64,000 nucleotides of DNA, taken from the NCBI GenBank assembly GCA_038145175.1, contig JAYQPE010000006.1, positions 1 through 64,000 on the forward strand. Direction: 5' to 3'. The DNA is from ATZT02 sp038145175. Lineage in GTDB: Bacteria; Actinomycetota; Actinomycetes; S36-B12; UBA5976. The stretch's first letter is position 1; each line of letters opens with the position of its first letter. Below the pieces are notes generated by a model, which searched no databases, was not told the DNA's origin, and was given only the letters and a program-made list of their open reading frames with translations. The position numbers and the translations under genes were made by a program. This document shows, piece by piece, positions 32,974 through 40,694 of the stretch.

Positions 32974-34269
32974 ATGACAAATGTAAACCTAAATCCAGTC
33001 GAAACTTTAGCAAGAAGTGCTAAAGAGGCAAGTTATAAATTATCGCAACTAAACAGAGAAGTTAAAGATAAAGCACTTAATTTAATGGCTAAGGATTTAG
33101 TAGAAAAATCAAGTGAAATTGTTAAAGCAAATGAATTAGATATTAAAAATGCTATTGAGAACAAAGTTGATAAATACCTGATTGATCGTTTAACCTTAAA
33201 TGAAGCAAGAATCAAAGAGGTAGCCAAAGGCTTAATTGAAATATCGCAATTAAAAGACCCTGTTGGTGAAGTTGTTAGAGGTTGGGTTCAACCAAATGGA
33301 TTAGAAATTGAACAAATACGCGTACCTCTAGGTGTGGTTGGAATTATTTATGAAGCACGACCAAATGTAACAGTAGATGCGGTAGGAATTTGTCTAAAAA
33401 GTGGAAACTCAGTTTTATTAAGAGGTTCATCTTCAGCTCAAAATACCAATGCTGCCTTAATTAAAGTTATGCGTGAAAGTTTAAATAAATTAAATATTCC
33501 ATCTGATGCGATTATTCAAATTCCTACTGATTCTCATGAATCAGTCAAACAATTAATGAACGCTCGAGGTTTAGTCGATGTTTTGATTCCAAGAGGAGGC
33601 GCTTCTCTAATTGAATCTATCGTCAATGACTCTAAAGTACCCGTAATTGAAACTGGAGTAGGTAATTGTCATGTCTATATAGATGAATACGCAGATATTG
33701 ATATGGCAGTTTCAATACTTGTTAACTCAAAAGTTTCTCGTTGTAGCGTTTGCAATGCCGCCGAAACATTTTTAGTTCATGAAAAAATTGCAGACGAATT
33801 TTTACCAAAAGCTTTGAATGAACTAAAAAATCATGAAGTTACCATTCATGGAGACCAAAAAATAAAGAAGTATTGTGAAAAAGTTGGAATTAAATATTTA
33901 GAAGTAACAGATCATGATTGGACTTGCGAATATTACAGTTTAGATATTGCTGCCGGAATTGTGGGTTCACTTGATGAAGCAATTTCTCACATTAGAAAAT
34001 GGTCTTCCAATCACACTGAGGCGATAGTTTCTGATTCGGTTCAAAATGTTGAAAAATTTGTTAAAGAAGTTGACTCTGCAGCAGTAATGATTAACGCTTC
34101 AACCCGTTTTACAGATGGTGGAGAATTTGGATTTGGTGCAGAGATGGGTATTTCTAATCAAAAACTCCACGCCAGGGGACCTATGGGATTACTAGAAATG
34201 ACAAGTACTAAGTATGTTGTTAAAGGTAAAGGTCACATCAGAGGAAATGTTGGAGAAATTAAAAAATGA
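32974..34269 (+). CDS. proA: Glutamate-5-semialdehyde dehydrogenase
   Basis: 431 residues from ATG 32974. The frame is open to 32950, but that would overlap proB and add unrelated residues. Aldehyde-dehydrogenase fold: cofactor region 'GVVGIIYEARPNVTVDAVG', 'PVIETGVGNCHVYID', and the nucleophilic Cys in 'SKVSRCSVCNAAETFLVH'. 'RFTDGGEFGFGAEMGISNQK' is the ProA C-terminal signature. Reduces glutamyl phosphate in proline synthesis together with ProB. Confidence 0.96.
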   Translation: MTNVNLNPVETLARSAKEASYKLSQLNREVKDKALNLMAKDLVEKSSEIVKANELDIKNAIENKVDKYLIDRLTLNEARIKEVAKGLIEISQLKDPVGEVVRGWVQPNGLEIEQIRVPLGVVGIIYEARPNVTVDAVGICLKSGNSVLLRGSSSAQNTNAALIKVMRESLNKLNIPSDAIIQIPTDSHESVKQLMNARGLVDVLIPRGGASLIESIVNDSKVPVIETGVGNCHVYIDEYADIDMAVSILVNSKVSRCSVCNAAETFLVHEKIADEFLPKALNELKNHEVTIHGDQKIKKYCEKVGIKYLEVTDHDWTCEYYSLDIAAGIVGSLDEAISHIRKWSSNHTEAIVSDSVQNVEKFVKEVDSAAVMINASTRFTDGGEFGFGAEMGISNQKLHARGPMGLLEMTSTKYVVKGKGHIRGNVGEIKK

Positions 34270-34397
34270 TCAAATTGAGCGAAGTTGCCGAAAAGGGTGT
34301 AGAACTTCCATTTCATCCATTGGTGTTTGGATTTGGAATGTTTGGATTATTAGTTGTGGCTTTAATTGTGGTCACAAGGTTAAACGCAGACAGATAA
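34266..34397 (+). CDS. 43-residue single-helix membrane peptide between proA and nadD
   Basis: Small ORF whose ATG overlaps the proA stop (ATGA) and whose TAA is one base before the nadD GTG. The 43 residues have a short amphipathic start ('MIKLSEVAEKGVELPFHPL') and one membrane helix ('FGFGMFGLLVVALIVVTRL') ending in basic and polar residues, as in a type II or tail-anchored peptide. Tight coupling on both sides and clean hydrophobicity argue for a real gene. I recall small membrane ORFs at this place in other actinobacteria, but cannot confirm homology. Function unknown. Confidence 0.75.
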   Translation: MIKLSEVAEKGVELPFHPLVFGFGMFGLLVVALIVVTRLNADR

Positions 34398-34398
34398 A

Positions 34399-34962
34399 GT
34401 GAAATCCCGTATAGGGCTATTGGGTGGAACATTTAACCCAATTCATTTTGGACATTTAGAAATTGCCAAAGCGGCTTTAAATTTATTGAATCTAGATAAG
34501 TTAATTTTTATACCTGCTGGTAATCCTTGGCAAAAAGGTGATTTTATTTCTTTTGAGCATAGATTTAAAATGTTAAAACTTGCAATAAAAAATCTAGAGA
34601 ATGTTGAAATTTCTGAAATTGAAAAAGATGAGATTAACCCCTCCTACACTTATCAAACTTTAGAAGAATTACATTCTATTTATCCTGATTCTGAATTCGT
34701 TTTTTTAATTGGAAGTGATGGAATAAAAAATTTTGGTACTTGGAAAAAACCAGAATCGATTAAAACTTTAGCCAGAATCTATGTAGTTCCAAGACAAAAT
34801 GATCCTATAGTTGACTGGCATTTTGATCGTTTGCAATTTAGTCCCATTTCCATTTCTTCATCACAAATAAGAGAAAAAATAAAGAACCAAGAATCAATTG
34901 AAGAATTTGTTCCTGCAGAAGTAATCCAATACATCAAAGCCAACCAACTCTATAAATCTTGA
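34399..34962 (+). CDS. nadD: Nicotinate-nucleotide adenylyltransferase
   Basis: 187 residues, GTG start. Nucleotidyl-transferase fold: 'GLLGGTFNPIHFGHLEIAKAA' (the HxGH ATP site lies in 'HFGHL') and the C-terminal 'SISSSQIREKI' (ISSTxIR). Converts NaMN to NaAD in NAD synthesis. Placed between proA and rsfS as in most actinobacteria. Confidence 0.96.
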   Translation: MKSRIGLLGGTFNPIHFGHLEIAKAALNLLNLDKLIFIPAGNPWQKGDFISFEHRFKMLKLAIKNLENVEISEIEKDEINPSYTYQTLEELHSIYPDSEFVFLIGSDGIKNFGTWKKPESIKTLARIYVVPRQNDPIVDWHFDRLQFSPISISSSQIREKIKNQESIEEFVPAEVIQYIKANQLYKS

Positions 34963-35006
34963 GTGTGACATAATTATTACTAATGATAGAAAGTTTCGTT
35001 AATTAA

Positions 35007-35363
35007 GTGACAGCGTCTTTAAAGTCAAAAGAATTAGCCGCAATCGCAGCAAAAGCAGCCTTTGAAAAGCTAGCAACTGATGTAAAAATGATAGATGTAA
35101 GTTCAAGGTTTCCACTTTCAGATATTTTTTTGATCGCCTCAGTCAACAATGTTAAACAAGCCCAAGCTGTTTCAGATGCAATCGAAGAGGAGTTAAATAA
35201 AATTGGTGTTAAAGCTATCAATCGAGAAGGAAATTCTGAAAGTCATTGGCTTTTGATTGATTTTTCTGAAATTTTAGTTCACATTCAATTAGAAGAAGAT
35301 CGAGATTATTACGGTTTAGAAAGATTATGGAAAGACTGTCCAATCGAGGAATTACATGGGTAA
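35007..35363 (+). CDS. rsfS: Ribosomal silencing factor RsfS
   Basis: 118 residues, GTG start. 'IDVSSRFPLSDIFLIASV', 'NREGNSESHWLLIDFSEILVHI' and 'YYGLERLWKDCP' are the RsfS/Iojap signatures. Binds L14 and blocks 30S-50S joining in starvation. Overlaps the next gene by 8 bases. Confidence 0.95.
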   Translation: MTASLKSKELAAIAAKAAFEKLATDVKMIDVSSRFPLSDIFLIASVNNVKQAQAVSDAIEEELNKIGVKAINREGNSESHWLLIDFSEILVHIQLEEDRDYYGLERLWKDCPIEELHG

Positions 35364-36003
35364 AAGACAATTAGTTTTGTGGCGACATGGACGAACAAGT
35401 TGGAATTTAGAACAAAGATTTCAAGGTCAAACTGACATTCCATTAGATGAAGTCGGAATTTCTCAAGCAAAAAATGCTGCATCACTTTTGAAGCATTTGA
35501 AACCCAGTTACATAGTTTCGTCAGATCTTTCTCGAGCAAATCAAACAGGTTCGATTTTGGCAGATTTGTTAAATTTACAAATTACAAAAGATAAAAGATT
35601 TAGAGAAACTGCTCATGGCGAATGGGAAGGTTTGACCTATCCAGAACTAAAACAAAAATTTGGTGATGAATATTTACGCTGGTCAAATGGAGAAGAAATA
35701 AAACCAGGTAATAACGGGGAAACTAGAAGTGAAGTGGCCCAAAGAATGGTAGAAGGAATTTATGATCATATGAAACTTGTGCCAGATGGAAATGTTTTTG
35801 TGGTGGCAACCCATGGAGGTGCTGCCAGAGTTGCCGCAGGAAAATTAATGGGCTTACCACCAAAAACTTGGAGCTCACTTGGCATCATTAGTAATTGTTC
35901 GTGGATTGTTTTAGACGAACCATTAAATCCAGAACTTCCTTGGAGGTTGGTTGAATATAACGCTGGATCTTTACCAACTCCAGCCCTTAGTGACGACAGA
36001 TAA
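35356..36003 (+). CDS. Histidine phosphatase family protein (phosphoglycerate mutase-like)
   Basis: 215 residues. Catalytic RHG in 'VLWRHGRTSWNLEQRFQGQTD' (part), the second Arg in 'SSDLSRANQTGSILA', the Glu proton donor in 'ETAHGEWEGLTYPE', and the second His in 'VVATHGGAARVAAG'. Homologues after rsfS are variously called glucosyl-3-phosphoglycerate phosphatase or cofactor-dependent mutase-like; the substrate cannot be read from sequence. Overlaps rsfS by 8 bases. Confidence 0.9.
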   Translation: MGKRQLVLWRHGRTSWNLEQRFQGQTDIPLDEVGISQAKNAASLLKHLKPSYIVSSDLSRANQTGSILADLLNLQITKDKRFRETAHGEWEGLTYPELKQKFGDEYLRWSNGEEIKPGNNGETRSEVAQRMVEGIYDHMKLVPDGNVFVVATHGGAARVAAGKLMGLPPKTWSSLGIISNCSWIVLDEPLNPELPWRLVEYNAGSLPTPALSDDR

Positions 36004-36049
36004 AATTTAGTGGAATAAGTTTTCGATAGAGTTACATTTCAATTATTTT

Positions 36050-36122
<73 letters not shown>

Positions 36123-36154
36123 CAAATTTTTGTGTTACATTTTATTTAAGAAAT

Positions 36155-36247
36155 TGCACGGGAGTTCGAACTTCATCGGACTGAGAAAGTGACAAAACTT
36201 GTGTCACTGACCGTTTAGACCGTTTGGGTAATGCCAGATCGGGAGGA
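36155..36247 (+). promoter_or_regulatory. TPP (thiamine pyrophosphate) riboswitch
   Basis: The conserved THI-box blocks are in order: CACGGGAG near 36157, ACTGAGA near 36180, a variable stem (AGTGACA/TGTCACT with a short loop), GACCG, then GGGTAATGCC and AGATCGGGAGG. The 3' end contains the GGAGG that is also the Shine-Dalgarno of the downstream ATG at 36254, so ligand binding probably hides the ribosome-binding site. Controls the PnuT-like transporter and probably the following kinase. Confidence 0.88.
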
Positions 36248-36253
36248 GTGATC

Positions 36254-36826
36254 ATGATTGTTATATTTACCGCTTGGAATTATCAAGTAACACTTTTGGA
36301 AATTTTTGCCGTACTTGCATCCTTAATTGGTGTTTGGTTAGGTACAACTGGAACTCGAATTACATGGCCTTGGTGGATTTTAAGTAGTTCTTTATATGGA
36401 ATTCTATTTTTCAATTTTGAATTATATGCAAGTGCCATCTTGCAATTTGTATTTATTGTTGCAGCAATTTGGGGTTGGTTTGGTTGGGGTAAAGATGGTG
36501 CAAAACCAAGCAAATTAATTATTAAAGAAAAATTAATTTGGTTTGCACTTTCTTTAACTTCTTGGCTAATACTTGCACCATTACTTGCTCAAATTGGAGC
36601 GGCTGCAACTTGGTTTGATTCCTTTATTTTAGTAGGAAGTGTAGTGGCACAAGTATTAATGGTGAGAGAAAAATATGAGGCATGGCCAATTTGGGTTGTT
36701 GTTAATGTGGTGGCAACATTTCATTATGCAAGACAAGAACTATGGTTTACCTCTCTTTTATATTTAGTATTTATTTTTATAGCTTTTGTTGGATGGAAAA
36801 AATGGTTAGAAAAAGTAAATATTTAA
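36254..36826 (+). CDS. pnuT: PnuC-family transporter, probable thiamine importer PnuT
   Basis: 190 residues from ATG 36254; an earlier in-frame ATG at 36224 lies within the riboswitch. Six or seven membrane helices with the PnuC-family pattern 'LLEIFAVLASLIGVWLGTTG', 'TWPWWILSSSLYGILFF', and the Trp-rich 'AAIWGWFGWGKDG'. PnuC members carry nicotinamide riboside, PnuT members thiamine. The TPP riboswitch directly upstream makes thiamine the likely substrate. Such carriers rely on phosphorylation inside the cell to trap the vitamin. The next gene begins one base after its TAA and is a P-loop kinase. Confidence 0.88.
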   Translation: MIVIFTAWNYQVTLLEIFAVLASLIGVWLGTTGTRITWPWWILSSSLYGILFFNFELYASAILQFVFIVAAIWGWFGWGKDGAKPSKLIIKEKLIWFALSLTSWLILAPLLAQIGAAATWFDSFILVGSVVAQVLMVREKYEAWPIWVVVNVVATFHYARQELWFTSLLYLVFIFIAFVGWKKWLEKVNI

Positions 36827-36827
36827 A

Positions 36828-37430
36828 ATGCAAATTCAACAATTATCAAATCTAGTTGGATTTGTTAAAGCCTCTAAAAATTACTGTGGTGCAAATAAAC
36901 TAATTTGTATTGATGGACCTGCAGGGTCTGGGAAAACAACTTTAGCAACAAATCTTCAAAAACTATTGGATAATTCTCACGTTATCCACATGGATGAAAT
37001 TTATGAAGGATGGCAAAATGCATTGAATGAAAACTTAGTATTAAATATAAATAATTGGATTATCTTTCCTATGAAAAATAATGAGCCTATTATCTACAAT
37101 AAATTTGACTGGCATCTTAATTTGAGAAATGATTTAGTTATTATCAATGATTATAAATTTATAATTTTAGAAGGAGTAGGTTCAGCAAGTCTAGGGATTA
37201 GAGATAGATCTGCGTTAAATATCTGGATTGAGGGGCGCCAAGAAATTCTATTAAAGCGAGTTTTGGATAGAGATGGAGATCAAATAAAAGAAGAAATGCA
37301 GCTTTGGCAAATAAAGGAACAAGAATATTTTTTAAAACACGACACAAAAAAACATTGTAATATTTGGATAGATGGCAATTTTGAGCAAGAAATAGATACC
37401 GCATCACAAATCGTTTTGCTCAATCGGTAA
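36828..37430 (+). CDS. P-loop kinase of the uridine-kinase-like superfamily
   Basis: 200 residues. Walker A 'IDGPAGSGKTTLA' (about 28-40), a 'VIHMDEIYEGW' segment with the catalytic Asp of nucleoside/phosphoribulokinase-like kinases, 'FIILEGVGSAS' as a Walker B-like strand, and 'RVLDRDGDQIKEEMQLW' resembling a lid. The substrate is not evident. Since it directly follows a TPP-riboswitch-controlled PnuT-like gene with a single base between, it may phosphorylate the imported thiamine or its precursor. This is inference; database annotation as 'uridine kinase' is also possible. No known thiamine pyrophosphokinase motif is recognisable. Confidence 0.7.
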   Translation: MQIQQLSNLVGFVKASKNYCGANKLICIDGPAGSGKTTLATNLQKLLDNSHVIHMDEIYEGWQNALNENLVLNINNWIIFPMKNNEPIIYNKFDWHLNLRNDLVIINDYKFIILEGVGSASLGIRDRSALNIWIEGRQEILLKRVLDRDGDQIKEEMQLWQIKEQEYFLKHDTKKHCNIWIDGNFEQEIDTASQIVLLNR

Positions 37431-37440
37431 ATTTTACCTT

Positions 37441-39927
37441 GTGAATTCTCAACCAGATAATAATGAGCAAAATGTTGCATTAGATTTTGATGCAATACAA
37501 GCTAAATGGCTTCCAATCTGGGAAAAAGAACAACCATTTAATTCATCTGACGATCCAAACGATAATCGACAAAGAATCTATGTTTTGGATATGTTTTCTT
37601 ACCCATCAGGTGATTTACACATGGGACACGCAGAAGCTTTTGCAATTGGCGATGTAGTCGCAAGATATTACTTTCAAAAAGGATTTAATGTTTTTCATCC
37701 AGTAGGTTGGGATTCTTTCGGATTACCTGCAGAAAATGCAGCAATAAAAAGAGGCGAAAATCCAGCCAACTGGACCTATAACAATATTGAAACTCAAGCG
37801 GAGTCATTTAAACGCTATGCAATTTCTTTTGATTGGAATCACAGATTACATACTTCAGATCCTGAATATTATAAATGGACTCAATGGTTATTTATACAAT
37901 TTTTCAAAAAAGGTTTAGCCTATAGAAAAGCTTCTAATGTTAATTGGTGTCCATCTTGTCAAACAGTTTTAGCAAATGAGCAAGTTGTAGCAGGAGAATG
38001 CGAAAGATGTAACTCAGTAGTAACAAAAAGAGAACTAACTCAATGGTATTTCAAAATTACAGAATATGCTCAAAGACTTTTAGATGACATGTCGCAAATA
38101 GAAAATACTTGGCCAGAACGAGTTTTGACAATGCAAAAGAATTGGATTGGTAAATCTGAAGGTGCTTATGTTGATTTTGAAATTGATGAATTAAATAAAA
38201 AAGTTACTGTCTTTACCACAAGACCAGATACTTTGTTTGGCGCTACATTTTTTGTTGTAGCAGCTGATTCAAAACTTGCTCAAGAACTCGTTGCAGAAGA
38301 TAAAAATACAGAATTAAATAAATATATTGAAGAAGTAAAAAAAGCAACTGATATTGAAAGACTTTCAACAGATAGACCAAAAACAGGTATATTTCTTGGA
38401 CGTTATGCAATAAATCCAGTCAATAATGAAAAATTGCCTATTTGGGCATCAGATTATGTTTTGGCAGATTATGGAACAGGTGCATTAATGGCTGTTCCTG
38501 CACACGATCAGCGCGATTTAGATTTTGCAAAAACTTTTAAATTGCCAGTCAGAGTTGTTGTTGAAACTGGAGAAGAAGATCCAAGTAAATCTTTTATTGC
38601 TACAGCAGGTGATGGAAAATTAGTAAATTCAGATTTCTTAAATGGTTTAGATAAACAAAAAGCCATTAAAGCAATGATTGAGTACTTAGAAAAAAATAAT
38701 TTTGGTAAAGGTGCGACAAACTTTAGATTAAGAGATTGGTTAATTTCTAGACAAAGATATTGGGGAGCACCAATTCCAATTATTCACTGCCCAAAATGTG
38801 GGGAAGTTGCAGTCTTGGATGAACAATTGCCTGTGAAATTACCTGAACTTGCTGGAGAACAATTAGCACCAAAAGGAACTTCACCTTTAGCTGCTGCAAC
38901 AGATTGGGTTAATACAAAATGCCCAAAGTGTAATTCCGATGCAAAAAGAGATACAGACACAATGGATACTTTTGTGGATTCTTCCTGGTATTACTTGAGA
39001 TATCCATCAGCACACGATAAAGAAAAAGCAATAGATCCAAAATTGTTAAGACGTTGGTTACCGGTGGCACAGTATGTTGGAGGAGTTGAACATGCAATTT
39101 TGCATCTTCTTTACAGCAGATTTTTTACCAAAGTTTTATTTGACTTAGGTTATGTGGAATTTAATGAACCTTTCAAAGCACTTTTAAATCAAGGTCAAGT
39201 TATTTTAAATGGTTCTGCCATGTCAAAATCAAAAGGAAACATGGTTGATTTAGGCGAACAAATTTCTGAATTTGGAGTCGATGCTGTTCGATTAACTATG
39301 GTCTTTGCCGGCCCTCCAGAAGACGATATTGATTGGGCAGAAGTTTCCCCAGGAGGCTCTAAGAAATTTTTATCAAGAGCTTGGCGTCTATCAAAAGATG
39401 TTAAATCAGAAAAAGAAATTAATTTTAACGATGGAAATTTAGAATTAAGACAAAATGTCCATCGAACAGTAGATGAAGTGACCACATTAATTGAGTCATT
39501 TAGGTTTAACGTGGCAATTGCTAGAACCATGGAATTAGTTAACGTAACTAGAAAAGCAATAGACACAGGATGTGGAGCAAGTGATCCCGCAGTTAGAGAA
39601 GCTGTTGAAACTATCGCAATAATTCTTTCTCTATTTGCCCCTTACACTGCAGAAGAAATGTGGCAAACCTTAGGACATAAAGACTTAATTATAAAGGCAG
39701 GCTGGCCACCTGTTGATCCAAAATTACTGGTCAGACAATCAGTTGTTTGTGTGGTCCAAGTATCTGGAAAATTGAGAGCTCGTCTTGATGTTTCACCTGA
39801 TATCTCAAGTGATGAATTAGAAAAACTTGCTTTAAATGAACCAAATGTAGTAAAAAATCTAGATGGAAGACAGGTTAAAACAGTTATTGTTAGGGCACCA
39901 AAGCTAGTAAATATAGTCCCTGAATAA
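37441..39927 (+). CDS. leuS: Leucine--tRNA ligase
   Basis: 828 residues, GTG start. Class I motifs 'PSGDLHMGHAEAFAIGD' (HIGH) and 'AMSKSKGNMVDLGE' (KMSKS). The editing domain (about 220-410) has 'TTRPDTLFGATFFVVAAD' and 'GTGALMAVPAHDQRD'; zinc-binding cysteine pairs are in 'CPSCQ' and 'CERC', and again 'CPKCGE'/'CPKCNS'. Placed upstream of comEA as usual. Followed by a 74-base gap with inverted repeats. Confidence 0.97.
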   Translation: MNSQPDNNEQNVALDFDAIQAKWLPIWEKEQPFNSSDDPNDNRQRIYVLDMFSYPSGDLHMGHAEAFAIGDVVARYYFQKGFNVFHPVGWDSFGLPAENAAIKRGENPANWTYNNIETQAESFKRYAISFDWNHRLHTSDPEYYKWTQWLFIQFFKKGLAYRKASNVNWCPSCQTVLANEQVVAGECERCNSVVTKRELTQWYFKITEYAQRLLDDMSQIENTWPERVLTMQKNWIGKSEGAYVDFEIDELNKKVTVFTTRPDTLFGATFFVVAADSKLAQELVAEDKNTELNKYIEEVKKATDIERLSTDRPKTGIFLGRYAINPVNNEKLPIWASDYVLADYGTGALMAVPAHDQRDLDFAKTFKLPVRVVVETGEEDPSKSFIATAGDGKLVNSDFLNGLDKQKAIKAMIEYLEKNNFGKGATNFRLRDWLISRQRYWGAPIPIIHCPKCGEVAVLDEQLPVKLPELAGEQLAPKGTSPLAAATDWVNTKCPKCNSDAKRDTDTMDTFVDSSWYYLRYPSAHDKEKAIDPKLLRRWLPVAQYVGGVEHAILHLLYSRFFTKVLFDLGYVEFNEPFKALLNQGQVILNGSAMSKSKGNMVDLGEQISEFGVDAVRLTMVFAGPPEDDIDWAEVSPGGSKKFLSRAWRLSKDVKSEKEINFNDGNLELRQNVHRTVDEVTTLIESFRFNVAIARTMELVNVTRKAIDTGCGASDPAVREAVETIAIILSLFAPYTAEEMWQTLGHKDLIIKAGWPPVDPKLLVRQSVVCVVQVSGKLRARLDVSPDISSDELEKLALNEPNVVKNLDGRQVKTVIVRAPKLVNIVPE

Positions 39928-39946
39928 TCAACATTATTAACTTATC

Positions 39947-39990
39947 CACAAATTTTTAACATTTACAGTCAATATTGACTTAAATTTGTG
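39947..39990 (+). repeat. Nested inverted repeats before comEA
   Basis: CACAAATTT (39947-39955) and AAATTTGTG (39982-39990) are perfect reverse complements. Between them lies the perfect 12-bp palindrome GTCAATATTGAC (39968-39979). They sit in the 74-base leuS/comEA gap, 12 bases before the comEA GTG. Possible operator or attenuator; no T-run, so a poor terminator. Confidence 0.55.
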
Positions 39991-40001
39991 ATTATAAATG
40001 A

Positions 40002-40694
40002 GTGCAAAATTCAGAGAACAAAATCTCAATAGACAGACTAATTAAAGAAATTATTAATCATAATATAGCTACAAGTAAAAAGAAAAAAATAAAGAAAAAG
40101 AATAATTATTGGCGGTTTGATTTTTCTAAGCTTAATTTAATCAAATTAATCACAATAACTCTCATTTCCATTATTTTAACAATATTATATTTTCAAACAA
40201 ATAAATCTAATATCACACTTAGTGAGACAATAGATTCAAATAACACTTCAATCGATTCCTCAATCGTGGAAGTAAGTAAAATAAAAATATATGTTTCGGG
40301 TGAAGTAATTAAAAGTGGAGTTTATGAACTTCCAAATGACGCACGATTAATAGATGCTTTAAATATTGCTGGAGGCCTATCAAGCAATGGGATAATTGGT
40401 GAAAATAATCTTGCCAGAGTTTTACAAGATGGGGAACAAATTAATTTTGATAATAAAAATAATCCTTTAAAAAATAAAGTAACAAAGAATCTAAAACAGT
40501 TAAATTGTATAAATTTAAATGATTCTGATCTGAAGCAATTAGATGCACTTCCGGGCGTGGGACCTGTTCTTGCTCAAAGAATTTGGGACTACCGAGAAGC
40601 AAACGGAAGGTTTGCAGAAGTATCTCAATTATCTAATGTTGAAGGTATTGGAAAATCTAAGTTAAAAACAATCAGTGAAAAAGCTTGCGTCTAG
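40002..40694 (+). CDS. comEA: ComEA-like DNA-binding competence protein
   Basis: 230 residues, GTG start. A cytosolic N-terminus with a Lys-rich stretch near residue 30 and one membrane helix (about 48-66), then a SLBB-like domain ('KIYVSGEVIKSGVYELPND') and a C-terminal helix-hairpin-helix pair ('QLDALPGVGPVLAQRIWDYRE', in part, and 'QLSNVEGIGKSKLKTI'). Binds incoming double-stranded DNA at the membrane during transformation. Overlaps comEC by 10 bases. Confidence 0.93.
   Translation: MQNSENKISIDRLIKEIINHNIATSKKKKIKKKNNYWRFDFSKLNLIKLITITLISIILTILYFQTNKSNITLSETIDSNNTSIDSSIVEVSKIKIYVSGEVIKSGVYELPNDARLIDALNIAGGLSSNGIIGENNLARVLQDGEQINFDNKNNPLKNKVTKNLKQLNCINLNDSDLKQLDALPGVGPVLAQRIWDYREANGRFAEVSQLSNVEGIGKSKLKTISEKACV

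Noticed and set aside
36224..36253. Longer PnuT from ATG 36224
   Set aside because: That start is buried in the conserved TPP aptamer core; the GGAGG fits ATG 36254.
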